A stretch of DNA of 38,010 nucleotides from assembly GCF_001189245.1 (NCBI RefSeq), contig NZ_LFIQ01000051.1:10981-48990 (forward strand), written 5' to 3'. Source of the DNA: Bradyrhizobium pachyrhizi (GTDB taxonomy: Bacteria > Pseudomonadota > Alphaproteobacteria > Rhizobiales > Xanthobacteraceae). Positions 16,147 to 25,575 of this stretch are shown in pieces (position 1 is the stretch's first letter; each line of letters opens with the position of its first letter). The notes under the pieces were generated by a model. It ran no database searches and was not told where the DNA came from. It saw only the letters and a list, made by a program, of their open reading frames with translations. Made by a program: the position numbers and the translations under genes.

Positions 16147-18057
16147 CTAGGCCGCCGAACCGACGGCCATTGCAGAATGGCCGGGATCAAGAACTTGCCG
16201 GTGCCAAAGCTCGAGCATGAGCAGCACGAACAGCCGGTTGCCGATATCGTCGCCGCCTTTCATGTGACGATCCACCATGGTCGAGACAACATCGGGCCTG
16301 AAATATCCCCGGCGTGCGACGCTTGCCGGCGAAAGCAGATCATACACCATGTCCTTCAGACCAGTCCGCAGCCACTTGCCGAGCGGCAGATTGAAGCCTG
16401 CCTTGGGGCGGTAGAGAATGTCGGTTGGCAGACGCGACTCCATGGCTTTCTTCACGATCAATTTGCCCTCGCTTCCCTTGATCTTGAGATCGCCCGGCAA
16501 TGAGAATGCCCATTCGACCAGCTCGTGATCCAGAAAAGGAACGCGCGCCTCAACGCCAGCGGCCATTGTGAGCCTATCGACCTTGGTTAGCATCTCGCTG
16601 ATCAGCGATGACTTCATATCGGTGTAGAGCTTGCGCGTCAGCTCCGGCTGACCGATCGTCGCATCGTAGTGTTGGGCCGTGACATTGTTCGACCACGCTT
16701 CCTTTAGATGAGGCCAGAGATCAGGGTGCACAAAATCCACGAGGTCCATGTCTCGGAAGCACGCATAACTGTCGATATAGCGCCCCGACTCTCGCTGATC
16801 CCTGCTCATTGCGCGCCACAACCGGTGGCCCGGAGCAATTCGATTGCCGATGGCTCCAGTCCGAGCGAGAAGCCGCTGCAGGGGGCCGTATTTTTGCCCG
16901 AGCAGCGGGACGAAGTCTTGGTGCCTCCAGGTGTATCCGGCAAACACCTCGTCGCCGCCGTCGCCCGTCAGAACGACCTTGATTCCGTCGTCCCTCGCCG
17001 CTTTGGCCAGAAAGTAGATCCCGAGCGCCGATGACACGGCAAAGGGTTCATCGCAATGCCACGCCATCGCGGGAAGAAAGTCGCCCGCCTCCGCGCCGAG
17101 GTCTATCTCCCGGTGCGCGGTACCATAGCGCTCCGCCACGACCCTGGCATAAGGTCCCTCGTCGAAAACCTCATCTCCGCGAAATACGACAGAAAAGGTT
17201 CGCATGCCGGCGCTGGCCTGCGGCCCTACCAAGGCGACGACCGAACTCGAGTCGACCCCACCGCTGAGGAAGGCCCCCACCGGTACATCCGCGACAAGAT
17301 GGCTTCGAACGGCGTTTCCAAAACGCTCATCGAATTCAACGCAAGCGTCGGCGAGTGAAAGAGCGCGCGGAGCGGCCGGCAAGGGAACGCGCCAGTACTC
17401 GCGGTCCTGCACATCGCGTCCGCGAACGATAAGCACGTGACCGGCCTCGAGCCGCCGAATTCCCTTCAGAATTGATTGCGGATCCGGAATGCTGAGGAGA
17501 TGAAGGAAGTCCGCCAGCGCCGCCTGATCGACCTCACGCGGCGTGCGCGGGTCCGCCAGAAGTGACTTCAACTCCGATGCGAACGATACGGATTCCTGGC
17601 CAACATGATAGTAGAGCGGCTTGATCCCGATCCGGTCGCGCGCGAGCAGCAGCGTCCTTTGCCCGGCATCCCAGATCGCTAGCGCGAACATGCCTCGCAA
17701 CCGCGTCAGGAAGTCCAAGCCGTAGCATCGATAGGCTTGCAAAATAACCTCGGTGTCGGACGAGGTTCGGAAGGCATAGCCTCTCTTTTGCAGTTCGCGC
17801 CTCAGTTCGACGAAGTTGTAGACTTCGCCGTTGTAGACAATGCGGACCTGTCCGTCGTCGGAAACCATCGGCTGTTCGGCGGCCACCGAGAGGTCGATGA
17901 TCGAAAGGCGACGGTGACCCAGCCCCACAGGGCCGTTCACCCATATGCCCTCGGCGTCCGGACCTCGATGGGCGACAGCTCTTGTCATCGCCACGACCAG
18001 CTCGCGATCAACCGGCCTTTGCCGATCAAAATTCAGGATTCCCGCGATTCCGCACAT
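16147..18057 (-). CDS. asnB: asparagine-synthase-type glutamine amidotransferase 2
   Basis: The 636-residue protein has Cys2 in MCGIAGIL, HRGPDAEG at 30-37, YNGEVYNF at 75-82 and the ATP loop SGGVDSS at 265-271, followed by LTGDGGDEVFAGY and VPFLDHELVEWA. All key AsnB elements are present, so it should be an active glutamine-dependent amidotransferase. Small signature differences (GEVYNF instead of GEIYNY, SGGVDSS instead of SGGLDSS) set it apart from the other three copies and suggest a different acceptor. It follows the CgeB-like glycosyltransferase gene by 21 bases and precedes a GT4 gene. Canonical asparagine synthesis is possible but less likely here. Confidence 0.92.
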   Translation of the reverse strand: MCGIAGILNFDRQRPVDRELVVAMTRAVAHRGPDAEGIWVNGPVGLGHRRLSIIDLSVAAEQPMVSDDGQVRIVYNGEVYNFVELRRELQKRGYAFRTSSDTEVILQAYRCYGLDFLTRLRGMFALAIWDAGQRTLLLARDRIGIKPLYYHVGQESVSFASELKSLLADPRTPREVDQAALADFLHLLSIPDPQSILKGIRRLEAGHVLIVRGRDVQDREYWRVPLPAAPRALSLADACVEFDERFGNAVRSHLVADVPVGAFLSGGVDSSSVVALVGPQASAGMRTFSVVFRGDEVFDEGPYARVVAERYGTAHREIDLGAEAGDFLPAMAWHCDEPFAVSSALGIYFLAKAARDDGIKVVLTGDGGDEVFAGYTWRHQDFVPLLGQKYGPLQRLLARTGAIGNRIAPGHRLWRAMSRDQRESGRYIDSYACFRDMDLVDFVHPDLWPHLKEAWSNNVTAQHYDATIGQPELTRKLYTDMKSSLISEMLTKVDRLTMAAGVEARVPFLDHELVEWAFSLPGDLKIKGSEGKLIVKKAMESRLPTDILYRPKAGFNLPLGKWLRTGLKDMVYDLLSPASVARRGYFRPDVVSTMVDRHMKGGDDIGNRLFVLLMLELWHRQVLDPGHSAMAVGSAA

Positions 18058-18078
18058 CTTGAATTATCTGCCCATTGG

Positions 18079-19272
18079 CTAAAGAGCGCGTGCCAAAATG
18101 TCGGCCACGCGATGATCGTAGGTGTGCCCCGACATCGCCAAATCATAGGCACGTTCCGCAATCTCGCGGCAATGCGCCTCGTCCCGGAGCGCACGGACAG
18201 CCTCGTCGACGTTCGACAGGTCGGACCGCACGGGGATATAGTGCTCATTGGCCCTGAGAATGCCGTTATAGCCTCCTTCGATCAGGACTTGGCAGGTCTT
18301 GGTACCGATCGCCTCGAAGTGCCTTGACGAGATGCTCTTGCCCGACACGCCGCGGGGGACGCCCATAAAGAACTTCTCGAACACTTCCTCGAAGCTGGCA
18401 TCCTGGTTCTGCTTCAGGTTGTAGGTTCTGGCTCGATCGAGAAGCGCGCCTTTTTCATTGAGGTAGTAGGTCCCGGATTCCGCGCCGATCAAGGTGCGGC
18501 AGCGATTGAGAAAGGCAGCCCAATCGTCGCGCGGCATTCGCGACGAGCGGCCGCCTCGAATGTCACATCGAATGCCCAGTTCCTGGCCGTGCTTTTCAAA
18601 ATACGCAATCAGATCGGTTCGTTCTCGATCTCCGACAAAGGGCCAATAGATGTCACCGACAAATCCCACGTCGATATCACGACGCGCCTCAGGCTGCGGT
18701 GAATATACGGAAGGATTGAGCGCGTGCGGCGTCGCAAGGATGCGCGTTCCTTCCAACCCGCCATAGAGATATTCGGCCGCCGCAATGGGGAGCTGACTGC
18801 AGAGGAATTCAGCTTTCACCTCCCGGCAAAACTCGAGCTTCTGATCGAGCAGATCATACTCGTTGCCAAGGAATACTATGATGGGACAAGCGCGGCGGGC
18901 CAGGAATGGAGCCGCTCGGCTAATCAGCGACAAGTCGTCGCCGGCCGCGACATGAGACACGATGATGAGATCGTAAGATCGAATGCGCAGCAGATGGCGT
19001 CCAAGATCGACCAGGTTGTTGATGTCGCAAACCGTTACATCGAGCTTGGGAGACCGGCAAAACGCATCGCGCCAGTCCCTAACGTATGAGAGGCGCTGGT
19101 TGAAATCATACAAATGCGCATAGAGGTTGCGTACCAGTGCACTGCGCTGGAGCGGGCCGGGAGGCTGAGCACCTGCCTTTACGCCAAAAACACCACGCAG
19201 CACCGTCGCAGCCGTCAGGACGACCTTCCCGGTTCCGTTTTGGTCGAGGAAAAGAACTTTCTTCTTTGTCAC
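18079..19272 (-). CDS. glycosyltransferase, CgeB-like (Glyco_trans_1_2 type)
   Basis: The 397-residue protein has a GT-B layout with an N-terminal Rossmann part (VLFLDQNGTGKVVL) and the C-terminal block typical of CgeB-like glycosyltransferases: SSRHFEAIGTKTCQVLIEG, then HYIPVRSDLSNVDEAV. It shares the segment CRTLIGAESG and the HYIP-DxSN block with the protein encoded at 24121-25575, so the two are paralogues. It lies 15 bases downstream of another glycosyltransferase gene and 21 bases upstream of amidotransferase 2, inside the same operon. The sugar it transfers is unknown. Confidence 0.8.
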   Translation of the reverse strand: MTKKKVLFLDQNGTGKVVLTAATVLRGVFGVKAGAQPPGPLQRSALVRNLYAHLYDFNQRLSYVRDWRDAFCRSPKLDVTVCDINNLVDLGRHLLRIRSYDLIIVSHVAAGDDLSLISRAAPFLARRACPIIVFLGNEYDLLDQKLEFCREVKAEFLCSQLPIAAAEYLYGGLEGTRILATPHALNPSVYSPQPEARRDIDVGFVGDIYWPFVGDRERTDLIAYFEKHGQELGIRCDIRGGRSSRMPRDDWAAFLNRCRTLIGAESGTYYLNEKGALLDRARTYNLKQNQDASFEEVFEKFFMGVPRGVSGKSISSRHFEAIGTKTCQVLIEGGYNGILRANEHYIPVRSDLSNVDEAVRALRDEAHCREIAERAYDLAMSGHTYDHRVADILARAL

Positions 19273-19287
19273 CTTGTTACTTCTCGG

Positions 19288-20886
19288 TCAGTGCGCAACT
19301 TTGTCTTCAATGCGCGACACATTTTGAGCCGACTTGCTGAGATGTCGATTAAGTAGCGGCTCGAGCGTTCGCTCTTCATACGCCCAGCAAAGCTCCTGAC
19401 GGCTTACCCGAACATTCTCCCGGAAGGTCTCGCGAACTTCGTCATTCTCGACCAGCAACTGGAGCGCTGATCTGATCTCGTTGGCATCCTGTGCATTGGC
19501 CATGATTCCAAGCTTGTGCCGCTCGGCAACGCGTCGGATCTGCTCGAGATCGGGATAAATCAGCGGCAACCCTGCCGCCACCGACTGAAAGAAGCCGTTC
19601 GGCAGGATGTTGGGATATTGGATAGTCCTCTTGAAATAGAGCAGGACCGCGACGTCGGCTGACGCCGCGACGGGAACGATTTCCTGCGGCAGCACCGGCG
19701 GAACGAAGTGCACGCGGCCTTCCAGGCCACGCGTCGCGAGCGCGTCATTGCAATCAGGATAGCGTCCGCCAAGGAATGCGAGATGAACGTGCTTCGGCAG
19801 GGATACCAAGGCGTCGAAGGCGCCTTCGAGGGTCATGCCTGATTTATAGTTTCCGATAAACACGACGAGGAACGCTTCCGGCGCGAGACCAATCGCGTCG
19901 CGGATTGTCCGGGGAACCTGACGATCCAACCGGAAATCATGCGCGTTGCGCAGGATCACCGGCTCGCATCCGAACCGTTCGCGCATCAAGGCTGCGATCC
20001 CCTCATTGACCGTCACGACGTCGGAGGCGAACCGGATACATGCGGCTTCAATCGCGCCTTCGAACGGGATCACCCACTTCTTCCAATAGGAGGAGACAGT
20101 GGGGTCTTCCTTTTGATGCTGATAGAAATCATGTGCGTCGTAGATCATCCTGGCTCGATACCGAAGGCAGAGCAGGAAAACCGCAGGAAATTGATAAAAT
20201 GAGTGAAGATAGTAGAGATCGGCACGAGGAGTGACGGAAAGGACCTTAAAGACGTGTTGATCAAGGTACGTCGCAAGATAGTTAGCGAAGGCCAGAGGGT
20301 TGATGGCAGCAGCACGGAGTGATTGGGAGATTCCAGCAGGAAGAATTCGAGTCGGCAACCACCCCACGACTTCCCTGGCAAGCAGGATCATCGCGTAGGG
20401 AAGAGCAAAAATGATCTGCGCGATAGAGGGACGCTGCTGGAGCGGCTTGCCTCCCTTCAGGGAAACAATTGCTCGAAGGAGATTGCGCTGTAGGGCGCGT
20501 GCGACACGCCTCAAGCCTGGAATACGAAGGGCAAGCCGGCCAACAGGCCATCGCTGTAGTATCGACAGGCTCTTGATATCCTGAATTCCAACGGGATCTG
20601 GAGCAGCGGCAGCTAATTTCTCCTCAGCCTCGGGATGTGGAGCTGCGACCACTTCGGACGCGACTGGCGCAGTAGCAGTGGACGTTTGAGGCTGAACGCG
20701 CGCGCCGATCGAAATGATCTCGAACGGGATTGGCTCATCGGCAAGGCGGCTCGGCGCCCCCTCGATAACAATCGATTTGAATCCAAACCGATGCACCGAG
20801 GTGACTTGTTTGAGCGTCCGGCTGTCAGCCGACAATGGCAGCGGCGTTAGCGAAACAACAACGGGCCTGCGGTCCACGTCCTTCAT
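19288..20886 (-). CDS. GT4-like glycosyltransferase with hydrophobic insertion
   Basis: At 532 residues this is longer than ordinary GT4 enzymes. The first strand, VVVSLTPLPLSADSRTLKQ, and the middle YDAHDFYQH and DVVTVNEGI segments fit a GT4 N-domain. The C-domain has VVFIGNYKSGMTLEGAF, VHFVPPVLPQEI and QYPNILPNGFFQSVAAGLPLIYP, the donor-binding stretch. Between about residues 65 and 200 lies an insertion: an Ala/Pro/Glu-rich linker, then a basic amphipathic part and a hydrophobic segment (IAQIIFALPYAMILLA, about 164-179) that may attach the enzyme to the inner membrane. It follows amidotransferase 3 with a 73-base gap. Confidence 0.82.
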   Translation of the reverse strand: MKDVDRRPVVVSLTPLPLSADSRTLKQVTSVHRFGFKSIVIEGAPSRLADEPIPFEIISIGARVQPQTSTATAPVASEVVAAPHPEAEEKLAAAAPDPVGIQDIKSLSILQRWPVGRLALRIPGLRRVARALQRNLLRAIVSLKGGKPLQQRPSIAQIIFALPYAMILLAREVVGWLPTRILPAGISQSLRAAAINPLAFANYLATYLDQHVFKVLSVTPRADLYYLHSFYQFPAVFLLCLRYRARMIYDAHDFYQHQKEDPTVSSYWKKWVIPFEGAIEAACIRFASDVVTVNEGIAALMRERFGCEPVILRNAHDFRLDRQVPRTIRDAIGLAPEAFLVVFIGNYKSGMTLEGAFDALVSLPKHVHLAFLGGRYPDCNDALATRGLEGRVHFVPPVLPQEIVPVAASADVAVLLYFKRTIQYPNILPNGFFQSVAAGLPLIYPDLEQIRRVAERHKLGIMANAQDANEIRSALQLLVENDEVRETFRENVRVSRQELCWAYEERTLEPLLNRHLSKSAQNVSRIEDKVAH

Positions 20887-20959
20887 CCTTCACCCAGCAA
20901 TCAGGCAGTTCGGGAGTCCAGGCTTCCACGATACAAGAAACGAAAATACGTGAGAGCGA

Positions 20960-22906
20960 TCAGACATTGAACTGCTTCCGCCACATATAGAGATTGAGCC
21001 AACGCCAAGGCAAAAAGTCGAGACGGCCGGCTTCCTTGATATTCGAGAAAGCGGCGCGGGCGCCGTCGCGGTCGATGAAATCGGCAAGAGCATCCGAGTT
21101 TACGGCATCCGAGATGAGAGGACTCAACACGGTTGTCTGCCAGTGCAGCTCCGGCGTTGCGAAGCCCATCTTTCGAGCGCGCATCCTGACAGGTTCCGGC
21201 AGAATTCCATCCATCGCGTCACGCAGCACACGCTTCGCGTAGCCGCCGCGGAATTTGATGTCAGACGGAAGCGCAAATGCAAAATCAACCAAACGATGAT
21301 CGAGGAACGGGACCCTGGATTCAACCGAGAAAGCCATGGAATTCCGATCCTCGAAACGCAGCAGCGCCGGCAGGTTGCTCTCGAAGAAGAAGCGGCGAAG
21401 CACACTCGCGAATGGCGCCTTGGCGTCCCACTCGGTCTCAAAAGACTGCAATCTGGTCCGCGATGCGTCAGCACATCCTCGTTCGAAATCCGCCCGCATC
21501 CAGGGGAGCTGAGGCGCGCTCGCCGGTGGGGATTTCTCGCCAGCCAGGGCGGCGAATATGCCGCGCAGCCGGCTCCATGGAAGAGTCGTATGCCAAGGTT
21601 TTCCTTGCATGCGGGACCATTGCCAGCTCTCAAGCAATACCTTCAGGAACCGCCCCTTCGCAGCCATCTCCAGCAAGAAGTGCGGTACGGTGCTCGCGTA
21701 GCCTCCGAGCATCTCATCCGACCCCTGCCCGTCGAGCACCACTTTCACGCCCGTATCGCGTATCAAGCGAAACACCGACCATTGTGCGAAGATGGAGGTC
21801 GACCCAAAGGGTTCGTCCTGGTGCCATATGAGAGCTTGCAGGTCCGCCTCAATGTCCCTGTCGCCCGGCTCAATGAAATGCGGCTGCACCTCGGCTGCAG
21901 CCATGTTCTGCCGGGTGAATTCCAACTCATTCGCTACGGCAATGTCGAAGTGGCAGCTAAACGCGTGCCTCTCGACCGGCAATTGCGATTCTCGTGAAAT
22001 ATCCCGCATCAGCACCGCAATGGCGCCGCTGTCCAGTCCGCCCGAAAGACAGGTGCCCACCGGCACATCGGCACGTAGATGGATGCGAACGCTTTCGCGA
22101 AGCAGTTCGCGGAATCGTCGGGCCGCCTCCTCCGGCGAGATGCCCTCGAGCACGGGACCCGCGGCGGGGGTGTAGTACCGCCGCTCGTCCGGCCCGCCCT
22201 GATCCAGGCGCAATACGAGCGTCCTTCCAGGACGAAGCTTGCTGATACCGGCAAAAAACGTCTCGTCACTGACGTCTGAAATCTCGTACTGAAGATAATC
22301 GTACACCGCCCGGGCGTTGAGCGTGCGTGGCACCCACGGGACTTCAAGCAGTTGCTTGATTTCCGAACCAAACGCAAAGCGGTCGCCGACCGCAGCATAG
22401 TGAAGCGGCTTGATCCCGAAACGATCGCGCGACAGAATCAGGTGACGTTGGCGAAGATCGAGGATTGCGAGCGCCCACATTCCGACGAAGCGGGTGAAAG
22501 CATCAGGTCCCCATGCCTCATAGGCTCGAAGAATGACTTCCGTGTCGGAATGAGAGCGGAATACAGCCCCGCGCCCCTCCAATTCGGCGCGCAACTCAAG
22601 ATAGTTATAGATCTCGCCGTTGTAGGTGATCCAGAGTCGCCCGTCATCGGAGGCCATCGGCTGATGGCCGGATTCCGACAGGTCGATGATGGCGAGCCTC
22701 CGGTGCGCAAGAAGGAGATTGGCCTCATCTCCATTTGCAGACAAATCACCGTCGGGAATGACTTTCCCCCTGCCCTGTCGCGTATCGAACCAGACGGCCC
22801 CCTCTCCGTCAGGACCGCGGTGCGCAGCAACGGACAACCCCTTGAGGAGATCCCTCGGTGGCATGCGGAAGCCACCGCGATCAAACACGCCGAATATGCC
22901 GCACAT
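20960..22906 (-). CDS. asnB: asparagine-synthase-type glutamine amidotransferase 3
   Basis: The 648-residue protein starts at the ATG that places Cys at position 2 (MCGIFGVF), as the glutaminase mechanism requires; the frame is open another 15 codons upstream but that would bury the nucleophile. Motifs are AHRGPDGEG at 28-36, TYNGEIYNYLELR at 94-106 and SGGLDSG at 288-294, then LDGQGSDEMLGGY and LLRFEDRNSMAFSVESR. An insertion of about 25 residues (41-65, polar) follows the RGPD motif and is missing from the other three copies. It shares GTCLSGGLDS and LLRFEDxNSM with amidotransferase 4, making these two the closest pair. Its probable role is formation of a uronamide or a related sugar amide. 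Confidence 0.92.
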   Translation of the reverse strand: MCGIFGVFDRGGFRMPPRDLLKGLSVAAHRGPDGEGAVWFDTRQGRGKVIPDGDLSANGDEANLLLAHRRLAIIDLSESGHQPMASDDGRLWITYNGEIYNYLELRAELEGRGAVFRSHSDTEVILRAYEAWGPDAFTRFVGMWALAILDLRQRHLILSRDRFGIKPLHYAAVGDRFAFGSEIKQLLEVPWVPRTLNARAVYDYLQYEISDVSDETFFAGISKLRPGRTLVLRLDQGGPDERRYYTPAAGPVLEGISPEEAARRFRELLRESVRIHLRADVPVGTCLSGGLDSGAIAVLMRDISRESQLPVERHAFSCHFDIAVANELEFTRQNMAAAEVQPHFIEPGDRDIEADLQALIWHQDEPFGSTSIFAQWSVFRLIRDTGVKVVLDGQGSDEMLGGYASTVPHFLLEMAAKGRFLKVLLESWQWSRMQGKPWHTTLPWSRLRGIFAALAGEKSPPASAPQLPWMRADFERGCADASRTRLQSFETEWDAKAPFASVLRRFFFESNLPALLRFEDRNSMAFSVESRVPFLDHRLVDFAFALPSDIKFRGGYAKRVLRDAMDGILPEPVRMRARKMGFATPELHWQTTVLSPLISDAVNSDALADFIDRDGARAAFSNIKEAGRLDFLPWRWLNLYMWRKQFNV

Positions 22907-22997
22907 CAGCGATACGACATCTGGACCAGGACACTCGGCCCACTCGCGCAACTACCGCAGCGCGCCATGGAAAGGGTCTTCGAATACACGGAGTATG

Positions 22998-23939
22998 TCA
23001 TCCCACTTTCCGAAGTTCGTAGCAGCCGTCAATTCCGGCGGCCTGTCCGTCGACATACGGCACACCTCTGGCATCAAATTCCAGCCTGGAAAGAAACTGA
23101 CGACTTTCAGCGTCGAAGGATCGATCCATCATCGGCGTGAACCGCTGCGGCAGCAACGACATTTCGAAGATGGAAACCGCATTCCCGAGGTGCTTGGCAC
23201 TGAACCCCGAAATGCCCGCAAGCTCATTCATCTCTTGCGTCGTCCAATTTCGGCTTATCGGACAGTCGAAGGTATCGGTAGATCGCCTGAAGGCTTCCTC
23301 ACGCGAAAGACCGCGATATTTTGGGTCGCTCGCCGGCAAGACGTGAGAAACGAACAGATGAACCCAGATGCTGTTGCGATTGTAGACCATCAGCCGCGCG
23401 TATCCCGACGGCTTCAGGATTCGTCGAAACTCCTTCAGAATTTTCTCCGGGCTCGGGACGTGATTGAGCACTCCGGAGCAGTGGACGTAATCGACCGTTC
23501 CATCATCAAGGGGGATGCGATCGTCAGTTTCCGATACGTGGACAAGCTTGCAATCATACCCGTGAACGCGCAGGCGATCCGCCGACTCCGCCAGCGACGG
23601 ACGGGAAATGTCCATGCCATATACGGCCGCAGGGCGGGAATACGTTAGAAACCCAACCAAGTCGTGACCCGGACCGCAACCGTAGTCGACGATCACCTCG
23701 CCATCGTGGGACGAAACCGGCAGAAACTTGATGTAGTCGACATATTGGTCGTTTCGCCAATGCATATAGTCGAGAGACTCCGCCGGCGACGAGAATTTCT
23801 TATGGAGCGTGACGTTGAAGTCGCTCCAGTAAGATTCAGAGGAAGGATCGGCCTCGGTGTGAGGCGAGGTCGCAGCTGCAAGCACCGTGCGGCCGCCCTT
23901 AAATTTGTTCGCCAAAGATGCTCCTATTCGCCTCAACAT
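22998..23939 (-). CDS. class I SAM methyltransferase
   Basis: The 313-residue protein carries motif I VDYGCGPGHDLVGF at about 84-97, an acidic loop in VYGMDISRPSL, VDYVHCSGVLNHVPSPEK and a post-motif strand YARLMVYNRNS, the signature of Methyltransf_11/25 enzymes. The N-terminal 70 residues (including SYWSDFNVTLHKKFSSPAESLDYMHWRNDQY) look like a helical cap. Its target is not evident, but a methyl group on the terminal sugar is a known stop and export signal in ABC-exported O-antigens, and wzt lies three genes upstream. GGAG lies 10-13 bases before the ATG. A 91-base gap separates it from amidotransferase 3. Confidence 0.85.
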   Translation of the reverse strand: MLRRIGASLANKFKGGRTVLAAATSPHTEADPSSESYWSDFNVTLHKKFSSPAESLDYMHWRNDQYVDYIKFLPVSSHDGEVIVDYGCGPGHDLVGFLTYSRPAAVYGMDISRPSLAESADRLRVHGYDCKLVHVSETDDRIPLDDGTVDYVHCSGVLNHVPSPEKILKEFRRILKPSGYARLMVYNRNSIWVHLFVSHVLPASDPKYRGLSREEAFRRSTDTFDCPISRNWTTQEMNELAGISGFSAKHLGNAVSIFEMSLLPQRFTPMMDRSFDAESRQFLSRLEFDARGVPYVDGQAAGIDGCYELRKVG

Positions 23940-24120
23940 TGATCTAAGCTCCTACCGAATTGACGTAGAGACCCAAAACGTCAAACGCCTGCCGTGTCAC
24001 TTTGGTTGGTCCTTCAGCGAAATTACCGGCCACGAGATCCACACTCACCTCGACGCCAACGAAGCTCAGACGGCTCGGACATGAGCGCCTTTCGGCATTT
24101 GCCGGTGGCGATCAGAGAGA

Positions 24121-25575
24121 TTACCTCGCCAACCAGGCCAATAGCGGACTGACCCGGCTTCTGACCCTCCCAGGCACCGCTCTCCACATTTTCCCTATCG
24201 GCCCAACCGGACTCATATCCGGCTCGACCGGCGCCGCCGCACCTTCAGCCTGCGGAATATCATCCACGGCTTGAGGCACATCATCATTTTGCGGCTCGCT
24301 CCTCGGTTCGAGTAGCTGCCTTAGATGTTCCTGCTTGGCAGAGAGATAGGCCGATAACTGGGGTGCGTCGGTGGGCACCTCCGACAACGCGACCGTGTAG
24401 GGATCCTGCGGATCATGGGGAGATCGCCACGGCTGCGCAACCGACCGCCAATGTTGCCTTTCGGGATCTCCGACAACGTTTGGATAGAGCTCTTCGATCG
24501 CGGAAGCGATCACCGAAGTGAGCGCGCGGTAGCTGTAGTTACCAGATGCAATCAGATGTTCATGAGCTCGTTCCACATAGCCCTGCAAGGACTCAAAATT
24601 GTCAAGCCTTGCCAGAACATCGCGGGCGTTCGAGAAATCCTTCTCCAACGGGATGTAGTGAACATCCGGGACGATCGCATCGGAATAGCGTCCCCGAAAG
24701 AGAATCATCGGCGTCATCATCGCTGCGCATTCGAACACACGCGGAGAGACCTGTCCGGTATCAAATGGCCGCTCGAAAGGCGCCAGGAAGTCAGTCAGCT
24801 CTGGATATTCAGGCGCACGGCCGTGCAGGGCCCGGAATCGCTCGATCTCCCGCTCGAGCTCCTGGTCGAAATCGAAGGCGTTGCTTCCGCTTTCGCTGCC
24901 AAGCATAGTTCGGCAGTCACCGATGAAGTTGAACCAGTCCTCGCCGTAGATTCGACTGGCTTCATCAGTCCTGATGTTGTGCGGCTGGCCCAGCTCATCG
25001 CAAAGCGCGGCCATGTAGCGGCCAATCTCGAATTTCTCAAAGCCGAGCCGTCCGTACCTCGCGCCGATTTGGCGGCCGCGATAACCGATCGGAAAAGCTC
25101 GATCAGCCAGCGGCTTGATCCGGCGATCCGGATGTGCGGCCGGCGCGTATCCCGTCAGCACCTGCCTCAAGGCAACACCCGGCAGTTGCATCGCGGGGTA
25201 CACAAGCGGCCAGAACTCCTTCTGAACGCTCGTAAGCAGAACATGAAAGCCGAGGCGCCTGATCGCACTCCGCAGCACACCTGTCCGATCGTACTCGTCC
25301 TGCGCTATTGCGATCTTCAGGCCACGAAACGACAGAACGGCTCGCACGTAATCGGGGTTCAAGTACCAATCAAAACAGAGCCGCGCACTGTAGCTGTTGA
25401 TCAGGACATCGAATTCATTGATGTCGAAATTCAGCCGCGCATCATCCGTGCAATGAACGAATTGGACTTCGCAGCCGGGAAGGTCCTTCAGCGCGGTAAG
25501 GTATTCCAATGTCGTTGGGACAACATTCGCGGCAGCCGAATAGGCTACCAGAACCCGCATCACTCGACCTGTCAT
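24121..25575 (-). CDS. glycosyltransferase, CgeB-like, paralogue of 18079-19272
   Basis: The 484-residue protein begins MTGRVMRVLVAYSAAANVVP and continues as a GT-B fold. NFIGDCRTMLGSESG and SPRVFECAAMMTPMILFRG with VHYIPLEKDFSNARDVL match the corresponding parts of the 18079-19272 enzyme. A Pro/Asp-rich tail holds a short near-repeat (DDVPQA, DDIPQA) and ends in a basic helix. The ATG at 25575 overlaps the wzt stop (ATGA); the ATG at 25560, just before the first strand, is an alternative. Direct coupling to wzt suggests that the sugar it adds matters for chain initiation, completion or export, but this is inference. Confidence 0.78.
   Translation of the reverse strand: MTGRVMRVLVAYSAAANVVPTTLEYLTALKDLPGCEVQFVHCTDDARLNFDINEFDVLINSYSARLCFDWYLNPDYVRAVLSFRGLKIAIAQDEYDRTGVLRSAIRRLGFHVLLTSVQKEFWPLVYPAMQLPGVALRQVLTGYAPAAHPDRRIKPLADRAFPIGYRGRQIGARYGRLGFEKFEIGRYMAALCDELGQPHNIRTDEASRIYGEDWFNFIGDCRTMLGSESGSNAFDFDQELEREIERFRALHGRAPEYPELTDFLAPFERPFDTGQVSPRVFECAAMMTPMILFRGRYSDAIVPDVHYIPLEKDFSNARDVLARLDNFESLQGYVERAHEHLIASGNYSYRALTSVIASAIEELYPNVVGDPERQHWRSVAQPWRSPHDPQDPYTVALSEVPTDAPQLSAYLSAKQEHLRQLLEPRSEPQNDDVPQAVDDIPQAEGAAAPVEPDMSPVGPIGKMWRAVPGRVRSRVSPLLAWLAR

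Noticed and set aside
14850..20920. The 13-base word TCGGGAGTCCAGG in the leaders of the 13810-14823 and 19288-20886 genes.
   Set aside because: Several shared 13-mers are expected by chance in 38 kb counting both strands, and flanking bases are not conserved.
23960..23984. Inverted repeat TTGACGT-N11-ACGTCAA upstream of the 22998-23939 methyltransferase.
   Set aside because: Seven-base arms with a variable spacer are common by chance. It is not repeated elsewhere and no clear -10 follows.
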